From: Diadema setosum
Taxonomy: Eukaryota; Echinodermata; Echinoidea; Diadematoida; Diadematidae
DNA: 64,000 nucleotides
Reading direction: 5' to 3'
Assembly (NCBI RefSeq): GCF_964275005.1
Contig: NC_092702.1
Coordinates: forward strand, 31,162,726-31,226,725
Positions 53,328-64,000 of the stretch are shown here, in pieces. The position numbers and the translations under genes are program-made. Positions within the stretch are counted from its first letter, which is position 1, and each line of letters begins with the position of its first letter. Under the pieces are notes generated by a model. The model saw nothing but the letters and a program-made list of their open reading frames with translations, searched no databases and was not told the DNA's origin.

Positions 53328-54510
53328 GCCAAACTTTGCCGCAGGTGTGAAAGCGAGGACTCATTAGGGAAGACAATGGCCCATTGATGGAGAAACATAG
53401 GGCATGGAAGCGTGGCAAGCACAGATAGTCCTGGCGTCTGGTATTTTCCTCTCACCCACTTATCAAGGGAATGTTAGCTTGAGAACGCTCGTGGCGGGGG
53501 GTGGGGGGATTGATAAAATCAGGGAGCGATTTGTGTCACTGTCTGAACCCAGTCTGGAGAAGTGTGTGAGGTTATTATCAGTCCAGGTGCAAACACATAC
53601 GATGACTGTCTGGGAATTTGAAGGAAGTCTGCAGACCTATTGTTGGTACCATGTAGTCTGAAGGCTGTACTTTTGAGGATCAAATACCCTAAATATTGAT
53701 TGTCATTGCTCTCATTTAAAATGTGTCTCCATTTCTAGAGTGAACTGTGACCTGCTTTTGGTGTAAGACATCATTGAACCCCATAAATTGTCTGTTGTAC
53801 TATTTGAGTGTCCTCATAGCCTACCCTAGTTGTCTGAGTATGAGAAAACTCTTTGGGTTCACACCATCATTTTGCCTATTATTCAATGCTTTATGTGTCA
53901 AATGAAAGACAACTTCATGGAAATTCCATTGTGTCTCACACCATCCCCCTAGGGCTTCACAAACTATGTCACAACATACCATCTGGCCTAGTTATATTGG
54001 GGATCACTGCCTTGAACTGTAGTGTGATGAATGGCAAGAGACAAAATATTTCATTCACCAGGCAATATGTGTGTTTGTGTTTGTACATATTGGATGGTTT
54101 GGGAGTCTTTTGTTGCTCTGTGGCATACTAGTATTGTCAGTCACCCCAGCCTACATCAGCCAATTTGTTTGTTCACCTCAATTTCACCGATTTTATACCA
54201 CAAATATGTGGCCATTTGTATAGAGAGACCTAAATTTCCTAGTTATGTTATACTTGAAGATATCCATTATTTTTCTTGCTACCCTGTCATTACTGATGAT
54301 AATAAGGTCTTCTTTATCCAAGGTAGCCTCTTTAGTGTTGTCACTGCTCTATCAGACAGCCTTGCCAGTATCATTACCCTTGTTTTATTAGTTTCTGGTG
54401 CAAAAAGCTGATTTTATGCAGCCATGGGAAGCCATGTCTGGCATTAAGCAGAGAGATTTCCTTTTGAAACATGACATGAAGAAGTTCTGTTTAATGGGAA
54501 TCAAAATAAA
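53328..54510 (+). other. TCERG1: TCERG1 3' untranslated region (inferred)
   Basis: Begins after TGA at 53327. The first canonical AATAAA is at 54505-54510, giving about 1.2 kb of 3' UTR; another is at 55463-55468, followed by a T-rich region. Which is used cannot be told. ORFs here (up to 126 codons) have no family resemblance. Confidence 0.5.
54505..54510 (+). terminator. Candidate TCERG1 poly(A) signal
   Basis: AATAAA in TCAAAATAAAATTTTG, about 1.18 kb after the stop codon. Confidence 0.45.
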
Positions 54511-54820
54511 ATTTTGAAGCTAGTTGCGTGACCTTTGTCATCTCGACAGATTGCGGACTCGCTCAGAAAAAGTCTTGTGAAACTGTTTTAGACTCGTTTG
54601 TGCAGTTAGATATAAAATCACTGCTGTCATGTAGAATGGAATCAAATTAGTTGTTTTTCGGCCATTGCATCTTATGCAATGCATAATGAAAAACATCCTA
54701 GCATCATACAATGACAAAAAGTTTACCACATGATAGAAAATGATTACATGCTTTGCATTATGTATGGTGTTTGTTGGTTTATTTTTAGGTAGATTAGTCA
54801 TTGACGATTAAAACCAGTAG

Positions 54821-54823
<3 letters not shown>

Positions 54824-54852
<29 letters not shown>
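54824..54852. repeat. (CA)n microsatellite
   Basis: Uninterrupted ACACAC... of about 29 bases, a potential length polymorphism. Confidence 0.95.
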
Positions 54853-54855
<3 letters not shown>

Positions 54856-55176
54856 GTACACACTAGCCCATTTTAAAGAATGGCCGGAAATGAAGCATTA
54901 GAATACGTGGGGTTGTACAACCAATTATGAAATTCACAATATGTTTGTTTGTTTGTTTTCTCGTAAGAATGCAAGTCTTCAAGTGAAGATTGTGTGTTCT
55001 ATGTCACCGTATGCTTATGGCTTCTGCAATTACCAGTGTTTGCTGCAGCTTTATCTATAAACTTGACTAGGGGTTGTTTTCATGGACTCAAGTTATAGCT
55101 CTCAATAATTGTACTTGATTGTGTATAGTGTGACATGTGCTTGTTGATGCCTTCAACACATTTTCATGTACATATG

Positions 55177-55271
55177 CAGGGGTGGATCCAGGAATTCCGT
55201 AAAGGAGGGACGTCTTTACAAAATTAAAGGGGGGCACATGCCCGGTGCGACCCCGCCTGGATCCACCACTG
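55177..55271. mobile_element. 95-bp CAGGGGTGGATCCAGG MITE, 6-bp target duplication
   Basis: Ends CAGGGGTGGATCCAGG and CCTGGATCCACCACTG; CATATG at 55171-55176 and 55272-55277. Relative of 4517-4675. Confidence 0.8.
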
Positions 55272-56212
55272 CATATGTTTCAACATTCGATGGCATATGC
55301 ACTATAATGTAACATGTGACTTAAAGAATTAATTGATCTTGTTCTGTCATGGGAGGTTTTCATAGTTTTATGTTGGTAATTTATTCATCAGTACCTGTGA
55401 TGTTTGGCGCGGGGGTAAACACTCATATAGCAAGTTGGACATAGCAAAGTCACGTTTCACACAATAAAGCTGTAGTTTTTCTCATTGCTTTTTTGTGAGT
55501 TGGAGAACATCAGTATGTTTTCATGACATTAGCATAATTTATTCCTTTGTAAAGTACTGTGACATCTCCAACATTGCACTTCGCATTCTCGATGTTGATC
55601 AAGTTTTTTTTTTTTCCACTGCTTCATCAGATTGTCCTTCAAGTGAGCAAGGCTCACACTCACTTTGCATAGTCATGGATTAGATTGTTTTGAGAGCAGA
55701 ATAAAAGTTCAAAAAGCTTTTTTAAGAAAAGAAACAAGTTTCATTCGCTTATCAGTTCCTTTGTGTGTCAGTGTTGTAGTGGGATGAGATTTGCTCTTGG
55801 AAGTCTTTGAATGAATTGTGGTGGGCTAATGCATGATTCAAGAGCAACCTTATTAGCTCTGTAGCCTCTCTATAAGAATATTCATGCATTCTCAGTCAAA
55901 TCAGTATCAAGCTTGCTCACATTAGAAAAAGAAAAAAAAAAATGAAAGTCCTCTGTAAAGGTGAACTGTACCTGAAGCTGCACTTTTGGTTTTCTAGTTC
56001 CAACAATTGGGCCATTTGAAATCAGTTCTTCCAAAAGTTAGATGTAAACCACAAACTATTTGAAATAAAAACTACTCATTACCTTGCAGTTTCATGTCTT
56101 CATCTAACCATGAGCAGACATGACAGGTACACAACAACACTGTCAAATGTTTCTGTGTTTCGTCTTTTGGCCAGTATGCTGTTGATGGTAAATGTTCGCT
56201 TATTGTTCTAAA

Positions 56213-56485
56213 TTAAACTTGTTTATTGTTGATTGGATCCGTTGGAGGCGCGGAAACAGGGGGAGTAGTTGCTCTGGAGGTCTCGGGCGGCGGTGGACAG
56301 CTGGCAGCCCGGCGTCCAAACGTCGCCCTGTAAGTCGTACAGTTGCTCATGGTTCCCGGACTTGACCTAGGACGGATGGAGGGCCGGCAAGACTTGGCTG
56401 GCGGGGCAGGCGTACCCTTGTAATGGGCGCTGGAGGTGGAGGTCCCAAAGAATGGTGCCGTCGGAGGCTCGTAGGTTTTGCAGAT
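56213..56485 (-). CDS. SAXO1/2: SAXO-type gene, last coding exon 9
   Basis: Acceptor CACACTGCAG. ICKTYEPPTAPFFGTSTSSA, then a Pro/Ser/Thr/Arg-rich tail ending PINNKQV and TAA at 56213-56215. An AATAAA lies within the last codons; no good signal follows closely downstream. Confidence 0.82.
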   Translation of the reverse strand: MCKTYEPPTAPFFGTSTSSAHYKGTPAPPAKSCRPSIRPRSSPGTMSNCTTYRATFGRRAASCPPPPETSRATTPPVSAPPTDPINNKQV

Positions 56486-59400
56486 CTGCAGTGTGCGAGA
56501 AGGTGGAGCAAAATATCATAGTTTCCTCTATGCTCTCGATGTGCTTATGCTGTGAGGTGAGTACGTATTGTGTAATGAGCTGCAATATGTAAAAAATGTA
56601 TGTGAGAAATACATATACACGTATCTACAACTTTGGCGTATTGATTCCAAAAGCAATGCAAATTGCAACATCAATGTGGCAGTCTGTCGGTGAATATTGA
56701 AAGTATTAGTGACCAAATTGCGTGATGTACTGCTACAACTTTAGATCAATCTCCACAAATCTACAGTGTAACAACACTGCAGGAATAAAAGTACCTTGTA
56801 AGATTCAGCTCGTTTCTCTTTGCCCCAGGGAACATAGCTCAGTCTGTACTGCGTCTTCCCTTCCATGGGCGTTCGCTTGTCCCCACAGGCTCCCAATCCG
56901 TAAGGCGCATGCTCAACCTTGTAGCTCACACCACGACATTTCTCCTTTGGAATGATTCGATCCGGATCTTTGAATGCCTCCTATAGAAAATAAAGCATTG
57001 CATTGATTACGAGAGATATTTGTTTGTTTTTTTTTTTGTGTGGTTTTTTTTTTTTTTGGGGGGGGGGTGGGGGGGTGGGGGGGAGGGTGGCAGGGAGGGA
57101 GTCTTGGAATATCAATCTAAAAAATGTACTTAAAGGTACTGTTTACCTTTGGGAGCAGTGATTTAGAAATGTTGGAGTTATCACATTTGATGCATATTAG
57201 GTCAGTTGTATCACAAAACATCCTACCATAACAAAATTTTGCAATAAATCGTAAAATGTAAGGAGATATCACTATTTTTCTCACTAAACCATAACTGTAG
57301 ATGGTTTAGTCTAGAAACAATAATTGATTATAACTTGTTCTCATTTTGTATATTTTACAATACTTAACATGATTATGCCGATTAAAGTGCCAGTTTACGT
57401 GGGGTTTTTTTTTTTTTTGGTTTTTTTTTTGTTTTGTTTTTTTACACTGGTTGTTTCTATCCCTAACTCGCATTCTAGAACTATTTTGGAGCACTAAAGC
57501 TGGGTTTTTATTTCATCTGCAAATGGTAAATAATGCCTTTAATCCTTGATATCAGTCTTTGTAGGCCATGCATATGTTTGTATCAAAGTTAATCAAATAC
57601 GATCGACCGATATCAAAACGAACAAAAGCTACCCGATGATTAATTCATCCAGTTATGTCGTCATGATGTGTGATAGTACTAGAGAACTTTCGCTACACGA
57701 CAAGAAGACCAAGAGGACGCGGAAGTAATCTGCTATGACAGTCCCCGCACTCGCGTCCCCAAAGCAGTTATGCTTTTCTGTGTGGACGCAGCCACAACGA
57801 CAAGGTCGCTGATTGGCTGGCTGCAGGAAGGCAGCTCAATCGTACCCAACATTGGGATGTCATACCGTGACATCGTATTCATGGTACAGTGCACTATACC
57901 GTGAATATGACGTCATATTTACGGTATATATTCATCGATAGCGTGTGTGAAGTGCTATCGGTATTGGCCTCATAGTATCACCACTTCTGCTGCATGTTAC
58001 AATGTATGATCGTCTGTGCTGCAATATGTTAAAAAACAACAAAATTAAAATGACATTTATCGTAAGTGAAAATGTTTTGCATATTTCTGAAAATGTAAAA
58101 CAAAATACCAGGTATATCATGCACTATTTCGATCCTGCAGTGAAATAATGGATTCCTCAGTGACAGAAATTGCATTATTTCTTTCACTTCGAAATCCATA
58201 ATTTTCAACTAGAGGTTGTCAGTGCATGGTATGCTGTGTTTACTATTTAAAGGGGTTTGAAAATCGTTGTTGAAGAAGCAACGGTACCTGATAGCTCGTA
58301 ACAAGATCGAGTTTTGCGCGTTGGGCTTTGGAGACAACCACCGTCTTGCCACGGTCTGCCCAGGGAGGGCGTGCTTTCCGATCTCCCACTGGGATCGGCT
58401 GGTAAGCCATACGATGTGTCGTTCGCCCATCAAACTTGGTGGCTGTATATCAGTAAGAAACGAAATGAAACAAGATGGGAGTTTGCCTCAGTTGCCACTG
58501 CACAATTTATACCCAGTGGCGATCCTTATTATAGGTTGTTTATCAATTCATAATATTGGTATTTTATCGAGCACCCTCCTCAAAGGGTGCCGGAGGCATT
58601 ATGTTCCCAGATTGTCCATCCGTCCGTCCGTCCATCCGTCTGTCCATCCGTCCAACGTTCTCGTCAAAATTATGAGTGAGAATTTGAAAAATTTACAACT
58701 TCAGCATTTTAGCTTGTCAATTTTCTTAGCTACAACGAAGATCTTATTTCAACATAATATTTCAATTCAGTTGGATTTTGGGCTAGATATTCCTTATTGC
58801 TTGAATTGGCAATATATGTGAAAACTTCAATCGCACATAGACCTAGTTCTAAAGGTTTTTTGGGTTTTTTTTTTCTTGCAGAAATGGTGACATAACAATG
58901 TACTGAAATTAATCTTGGACTTGTGACATTTTAAGCTTTTTCTTACTTTGCACGGAGATACTTAACTTCTTGCTAATAAACCGAATTTATGGATATTAGA
59001 AGTGCATCGGATTGAGAGGATGTCGAATTTATTGAAATGTCAAATAATTCTTATATTTTGCTTGTCATAAGGTGCTTTTTAGTTGTTTTTTCCCGTTAAC
59101 TGATCATCGTTTTTACTGCATGTCTCTCACTTTTCATAGTGCACAGCAATAAAATATTAAATATTGCAGGAGGAATTCTCACTTACGATTTCTCCTGTAT
59201 TTCTGTTTTGGTTTGTAGCTCTGTTGGATATACGACATTTTGTGATTGACGAAATCACGCCTAAAGACGGTGAGGCCGTCGAACGGTTCCCGCGCGGCCT
59301 TCAACTTGTTCATGGCAGGTGGCGTTCTCTTGGACGAAAGCTCTTTAGTAAAGGGCGCCACCTCTCGGGCCGGCATGGTCTTGGCCGTGAACTCGGCCCG

Positions 59401-62400
59401 GTGCGTCGTTTCGGTCTCGAACGGTTTGGAGTGGTCAATGTGCGAGTTTTCCTCTGGTTTTAACGATGAGGCAGGGACAACATTGCCGGGAGGACGAAAG
59501 GAATCCTGCAGAAGAGTCGTGGTACACAGACATACAAAATGGGAAATAAACGCCAGACGATCTTGATTGTCAAAGGCAACATAATGTGAACATTAAAGTT
59601 GAAATATCTGGCACATTGTCATTGTAAACTTGACACCATTATTCCATGTCTTTAATTTTTAATTCATTTTCTAGTCCTTAGGGTAGGTAGAGGACTACAG
59701 TACACGAATCTTGTAAAGTAACTCTTTAGCTACACTCTTCTCACTCCCCAAAAATAATACATGTATTCGATATCTATGTGACCCGGACAGCCTGATACCT
59801 GTGCAGTGCTCTGGGCGCTGAACGGCGGTTTCTCCTCCTTGCCCAAATTATCGGCATGGGGTCGCGTCTCCACCTTGCACGCATCAAGCTCTTCGCGGTT
59901 AAACTCGATGAAGTGCGCCTGGTACACCGTCTTAGCGTTGAACGGCATAGCCACGGCGTGCTGCAATTTAATAAGATGATAATGATATACGAAATGTAAA
60001 CCAACTTGTGATTACTTTACAATTCATCAGTGATACGAGTATCGCGATTATATTTGAAGTAATTTTACGCGGGAAAAAGGCCTGTGCAAAGAAATGAATC
60101 AAATAACAACGGAAATGCATAACTATGTTAAGGGTAAACAAAACGAAGAAAAAGGATATCATAGAGAAGGGGAAAATAAAGAGGGAAAGTACAAAGTAAA
60201 AAGAGAAGGAAATTGAGCAGGAAAAGAAAAGAAAAGGGCAAAATCGACTGGGAAGAAGGTGGGGGTTGAGGAGGGAAAGAAACAGGACGACATCAGAAGG
60301 AGGAGAGTAAGAAGTACATGTATAGAGGGAGAAATGCTCACCTTCATATCATTAGGTTTGAAGGCAGGAGGTCGAAGATTCCCCCCTTTCTCATGGAATT
60401 CAATCGAATAGGTTGTTGAGCTGTTCATCTTGATGTCGGGTTTGGTGAACTCGGCATTTTTTGGCTTGTAGCTTCTCGGTTTTCCGTTCGGCTAAACATT
60501 CAAGTAAATCATTACAGCGTTATGCGCCGGACACTCGCAGAAAAAAAAAAAAGACCAAAAAAAAAAATCTTTCGATGATAGGCCTATCTATCTCTTATCA
60601 TTTAGATTTGGAACCCTCGGACCAAAGCAGTCAAGACGGTAACGTTTCGGCTACATTGTGATTACTAATAGCATTGCTATAAACTTTAACTTTCATGATA
60701 ACGATGATAACATTAAAACATCAACATTTACATTGGCATTTGCATAAGCATTACAACAGGAACATTAACATGATTAAAGTTGCCTGCTTCTTTCCTTCCC
60801 TAAGCTTCTAAACAAAAGAAAAAGTTGATGTGTTTTTAACACCCTTTAGTCCTGTGCTCCTCTTCATAATTTGATACATTTCGTCATTGTCACCAGTCCT
60901 ATTTAGACAAATCATTTCAAGTTCACAGAATTTGCTGTATAAAAGTGACTTATAGTTCTAAAGTTCTACTTTTTTTTTTGGGGGGGGGGGGGTAATATCG
61001 TTACGTTATCAAGCTCGTATCGAAGTCACAGTAAGTTTAATTTCTTTATTGGACCCATTTCACGAGACTCTATTCCCTTTCAAATTATTTTCTCACTTGA
61101 GATATTTTGATTTGGAACTTACCTTGTGAGGGACAAAGGCTTGATGAGTGCAAGAGACCATGTCTGTGGAGTAACTCAGGGTTGACACGCCTCGTATAAC
61201 CGTAGGCCGCATTGACTTTCGTGGGGCTTGCCATTGATGCGATTTGTATGCCTGCATGCAATTGACATGTAATAGTGGTTGCAGTCACAGGGCATATACA
61301 CAGTAAAATAATAATAATGATAATATGGTCTCTGGTATAAATGTGACAGGGATCATATCATTTTAGGCACTAAAACAAAGGAAAAAACAAGAGGCACCAC
61401 ATAGGAACGACAAAGAAGAGGAAAGGAGAAGATGAAATGGGGGGGGGGGGGGGAGAAGAGGGCACACGAGGGAAAAGGAATAATGACGATGGTGATGATG
61501 GTGATGATGATGATGAAACAAATATGAAGAAGATGAAGACAGTATACAAAAAATAAAGAGAAAAGGTGTTCTACCATTCGCCGATTCGCTCTGCGATACC
61601 AGTACATCTTAATGAGAACAATACTTCCTAAATTGTAGAAGCCTCCTATAGTGCAATCATTCTTAGAAGAAAGACTTAATTGCTACCAATCATACTGCAT
61701 GATTGCATCATAATTATGTAAACACAAGCAGAAACCAATATATCGCTTGAATTCCCTTTTATCTTCTGAAAATATAAGCCAGTCTCTATTAGGGGAAAAA
61801 GGTCTATGTTTGAAGTGAGTTTGAAGAGAGTAACATGTGAAACATCGTTAGGTGGCGGTATGCCGTGGCTCAGGTAGATCATGATACCAGGGGACTGCAT
61901 GATACTCACATCTTGATACTCCGTCTTGTAAATCTTTGCCTGGACTTCCGGGCTTCTGATGTTCGCCATCCGCTTACTGATCACAGCTTTTCGACTGCAG
62001 CCATAATTGGAATGTATACATCGACTATAGCGATAGAAAATTTAACCTGATGTAGCTGTATGTAAGCATATTTTCTCTCATAGCTTTTTGTTAAATATAT
62101 ATAGTAATCATAGCTTGCCCAAGGTTTAGCTGAGGTTTTCTTGATATTGAAGGGCCTAAAAATATTGTACACACTATATATTGCGGCAGCAAAATAGAAC
62201 TGAAATAAAATAGGTCATGTGGAATTTAGCTTTTTTACTAGGTACTTATATGAAACACGTTGACGAATGTGAACACATTAATGCACAGATACGTTTGTAA
62301 TCTTCATAAGTTATTATGAGTGATGTTACCAGAACTTTAAGAAACAAGTTTCACAATGTATCTAAGTATAGCGTCTATCCTTTCTCAACTCATGATAGCA

Positions 62401-62614
62401 AGTAACCTCAAGAACTCGTTGCGAACAATTCCAACTTCACAGGCAAAATGCGGGTTTCAATCAAATGCTAAATTGTTACTATAGGAGAAACTTCAAACCT
62501 CGAAAAAGACGATGTATGAATGCTGTGATCCTTGATGACAGACTTATGACTAAAACTAGATAGGCCTAGTAAACTGCATTAGATATCAAAAATTTAGGAA
62601 TATAAAGGGAATGG

Positions 62615-62686
<72 letters not shown>

Positions 62687-63018
62687 GGCTGAATTCACTA
62701 CAAAATAAAATGAAATAAAATGGCCTATTACCCCCTCCTCTGTAGAATTTATTCTATTGACTGCTGACAGTAAATTTATATTCAGGGTGTCTTGTCGTTT
62801 TTAAAAACACGATTACTGTTTCTTTCAGGAATCACAGTGCTTCGTTGAATGATAGTGCATTGAAATCATGTTTGTTAGTCTAGATAGGCTGTTTATAACT
62901 TATCTGGTGATTTCTTCTTTCATTAAGTCTCTGTAACTTTTCTGTTTCCTTCGTGTATTCTCTACTTTTCACACTTATACCATGATTCAATGATTGATCT
63001 GTACTCTACTTACCTCAT
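56213..63018 (-). CDS. SAXO1/2: SAXO (FAM154) family, stabiliser of axonemal microtubules
   Basis: SAXO proteins bind and stabilise ciliary and flagellar microtubules through repeated Mn modules. Nine exons on the minus strand (63018-63014, 61994-61910, 61251-61123, 60491-60342, 59960-59799, 59505-59187, 58442-58288, 56980-56795, 56485-56213) join in phase to 487 codons, close to human SAXO1 (about 474). Mn-type modules with T-x-[YF] or T-x-H cores recur: STLSYSTDMVSCTHQAFVPH (about 52), SSTTYSIEFHEKGGNLRPP (about 97), NAKTVYQAHFIEFNREELDA (about 131), TETTHRAEFTAK, FDGLTVFRRDFVNHK, FDGRTTHRMAYQPIPVGDRK and MEGKTQYRLSYVPWGKEKR. The Cys-rich N-terminus typical of vertebrate SAXO1/2 is absent. 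The C-terminal exon is Pro/Ser/Thr-rich. It is convergent with TCERG1 and shares no function with it. The family assignment is good; which paralogue is unclear, and the first exon is tentative. Confidence 0.82.
56795..56980 (-). CDS. SAXO1/2: SAXO-type gene, exon 8
   Basis: Acceptor TTTCTATAG, donor AAG|GTACTT. CRGVSYKVEHAPYGLGACGD and MEGKTQYRLSYVPWGKEKR. 62 codons, phase 0. Confidence 0.85.
57134..57538. mobile_element. TTAA-flanked MITE in SAXO-type intron
   Basis: TTAA at 57130-57133 and 57539-57542; ends AGGTACTGTTTACC and GGTAAATAATGCCT. Contains CCATAACTGTAGATGGTTTAG and long T runs. A diverged reverse copy is at 10965-11285. Confidence 0.78.
57543..58287. other. SAXO-type gene intron 7, remainder
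   Basis: No element assigned. Small palindromic ATGACGTCATATTTACGGTAT/ACCGTGACATCGTATTCATGG phrases at 57860-57930 suggest a degraded inverted repeat. Confidence 0.4.
58288..58442 (-). CDS. SAXO1/2: SAXO-type gene, exon 7
   Basis: Acceptor GATATACAG, donor CAG|GTACCG. PTKFDGRTTHRMAYQPIPVG and DRKARPPWADRGKTVVVS. The joined codon (C + CC) confirms phase with exon 6. Confidence 0.85.
58569..58850. mobile_element. Partial GGAGGCATTATG...GTCCGTCC repeat
   Basis: GGGTGCCGGAGGCATTATG followed by (TCCG/TCCA)TCC runs, as at 36258 and 38598, but without the AGGTCA arrays. Confidence 0.7.
59187..59505 (-). CDS. SAXO1/2: SAXO-type gene, exon 6
   Basis: Acceptor CTTCTGCAG, donor AATC|GTAAGT (phase 1). 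Two modules: HSKPFETETTHRAEFTAKTM and FDGLTVFRRDFVNHKMSYIQ. Longest internal exon (106 codons). Confidence 0.87.
59799..59960 (-). CDS. SAXO1/2: SAXO-type gene, exon 5
   Basis: Acceptor AAATTGCAG, donor CAG|GTATCA. MPFNAKTVYQAHFIEFNREE is a clear Mn module; HADNLGKEEKPPFSAQSTAQ follows. 54 codons. Confidence 0.85.
60342..60491 (-). CDS. SAXO1/2: SAXO-type gene, exon 4
   Basis: Acceptor AATGTTTAG, donor AAG|GTGAGC. PNGKPRSYKPKNAEFTKPDI, SSTTYSIEFHEKGGN and PAFKPNDMK. 50 codons, phase 0. Confidence 0.85.
61123..61251 (-). CDS. SAXO1/2: SAXO-type gene, exon 3
   Basis: Acceptor TGCATGCAG, donor AAG|GTAAGT. AYKSHQWQAPRKSMRP and the module GVSTLSYSTDMVSCTHQAF. 43 codons, phase 0. Confidence 0.82.
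61910..61994 (-). CDS. SAXO1/2: SAXO-type gene, exon 2
   Basis: Acceptor TGGCTGCAG, donor GAT|GTGAGT. RKAVISKRMANIRSPEVQAK then IYKTEYQD; needs two bases from an upstream exon. Confidence 0.75.
61995..63013. other. SAXO-type gene candidate intron 1
   Basis: AT-rich, with no other exon recognised. Contains the (AT)n tract. Confidence 0.45.
62617..62687. repeat. (AT)n microsatellite
   Basis: About 71 bases of AT repeat interrupted once by ATAGATATGT near 62650. Confidence 0.95.
63014..63018 (-). CDS. SAXO1/2: SAXO-type gene, candidate start exon (ATG AG)
   Basis: ATGAG|GTAAGT on the minus strand: a start codon (A at -3) plus two bases, then a consensus donor. The phase fits the next exon (AG + T = Ser). 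No other in-phase upstream exon was found in the window, but the true start could lie beyond it. Confidence 0.45.
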
Positions 63019-63527
63019 CTTATCTTCTCCTCTGTTTTTCCCCGTTCTCTTGGTGGCTTCTTTTTTTTTCAGGGCTACACTTCTCACAGCTATCACAGAA
63101 ATATGAATGCTCCTTTACCGTTAACAAGCTTTGATAATGTCTTACATGCATTGGCATGCAGTACAGTACTAGTATGTTATTCTTGTCGCCATGCGCGATT
63201 GCGCACTCGATGGACATGACATCACAATGGAACATTTTTCAGCCGGAATCCCGTGCGTCTGTGATGCTATCATTTTTATTGTGACGTCACAAAGTGAATT
63301 CCATCTTTGCGCGTACATCGGCGTACCATATTGTGACGTTTTACTCGGGGTTTTAGTACATGTACTAGTATTATACGGTAAGTCAATTTTTTCCTTCTCG
63401 GGGGGGGGGGGGGGTGCGTCTTTTTTATATAAAGTGATCACATAAAAATCATTTTACATTATAAATTTCAGAATGGGGTGAGAGACTTTCAAAGAGAAGT
63501 AAAATCCATTTCATGAAGTCTCTCATA

Positions 63528-64000
63528 CCTTGAACCTTGAACCTTGAATGAGTACTCTCCCAAAAGCGAAGACGCTGTCCTGGAGAGGGCTGTGCCGTGC
63601 GGTGTGCTGTAGCATGTGCCTGTGGTGACGTGAGCGCAGGTGCATCTATATACAGGTGCAGGTGCTCGGTGCGGGTGTGCCTCTCATTACAGCATCTTAA
63701 GAGTAGGGGGCGGCGCCATCTGTCTAATGACAGGGAGGGCTGCACTCCTAAAGGTCATCAAAGTACCTGATGTTACTACTTTGGCAGGGAGAGTGTTCCA
63801 AATTCTTATGGCTCTGGGGTAAAAACTGTAGAGGTGGCAGTTGACTCTGGAGTATGGTTGGAGGTATGACAGGTTGTGTTTCCTTGTGTTATTGTGTGCT
63901 ATCCTGATTTCTTCTGGCATGGCTATGTTGACAAAACCATAGTGGATCTTGTACAACATCTCGCTTTGATGGAGGATGCGACGATGCTGTAGTGTATCCC
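63528..64000 (-). mobile_element. 3' end of a non-LTR (LINE) retrotransposon, runs off the window
   Basis: The minus strand encodes the C-terminus of a LINE reverse-transcriptase polyprotein: DTLQHRRILHQSEMLYKIHY at the edge, then SFYPRAIRIWNTLP, the typical closing motif (SFFPRTIRxWNxLP), and a stop at 63687. About 140 bp of 3' UTR follow, ending in tandem TTCAAGG units (63529-63550), the kind of short 3' tandem repeat found in CR1/L2-like clades. The 5' bulk lies beyond the window. Confidence 0.85.

Larger units (their letters stand above)
54511..56212. other. Convergent intergenic region TCERG1 / SAXO-type gene
   Basis: No gene. It holds (CA)n at 54824-54852, a small CAGGGG-ended MITE (55177) and AT-rich sequence. 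Either gene's 3' end may extend into it. Confidence 0.5.

Noticed and set aside
54031..54411. 126-codon plus-strand ORF after TCERG1
   Set aside because: Hydrophobic but AT-driven composition in the presumed 3' UTR; no domain.
62017..62172. Possible further SAXO exon (KPWASYDYY)
   Set aside because: No donor in phase and no Mn-type module.

Overview
The window is nuclear DNA of an animal: spliced genes with GT-AG introns of 0.6 to 13 kb, a metazoan gene set, and a dense load of short inverted-repeat transposons. The abundance of the palindrome TACATGTACA and the look of the dispersed repeats suggest an echinoderm, most likely a sea urchin. This is an impression from memory, not a database match.

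Layout. 1-3312 (minus): 5' part of NHP2, the H/ACA snoRNP core protein; the window cuts its third exon. 3313-7136: repeat-rich spacer with divergent promoters. 7137-53327 (plus): the complete TCERG1 (CA150) gene, 19 coding exons joining in phase into about 1122 codons, with three WW and six FF domains. Its 13-kb intron 1 contains a two-finger C2H2 zinc-finger exon (12904-13744) whose acceptor phase fits TCERG1 exon 1. Intron 5 contains a small group of unidentified ORFs (26.4-28.0 kb). 53328-56212: TCERG1 3' flank. 56213-63018 (minus): a SAXO (FAM154) type axonemal microtubule-stabiliser gene in nine coding exons, convergent with TCERG1. 63528-64000 (minus): 3' end of a non-LTR retrotransposon.

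The genes are not an operon and share no pathway: NHP2 acts in pseudouridylation and telomerase RNPs, TCERG1 couples Pol II elongation to splicing, and SAXO proteins coat ciliary doublets. The accessory interest lies in the repeats. At least four kinds of TTAA-flanked inverted-repeat elements are present, along with a Mutator-like 670-bp foldback with a 9-bp target duplication, a set of CAGG-ended elements with 6-bp duplications, a tRNA-like element with 75-bp terminal direct repeats, and a dispersed repeat carrying arrays of AGGTCA nuclear-receptor half-sites. Several are nested, so insertion order can be read directly.

I found no CRISPR, rRNA or intact tRNA gene, and no convincing undescribed system. 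The best leads are the possible TCERG1/zinc-finger alternative terminal exon, the tRNA-like direct-repeat element, and the unidentified ORF cassette.
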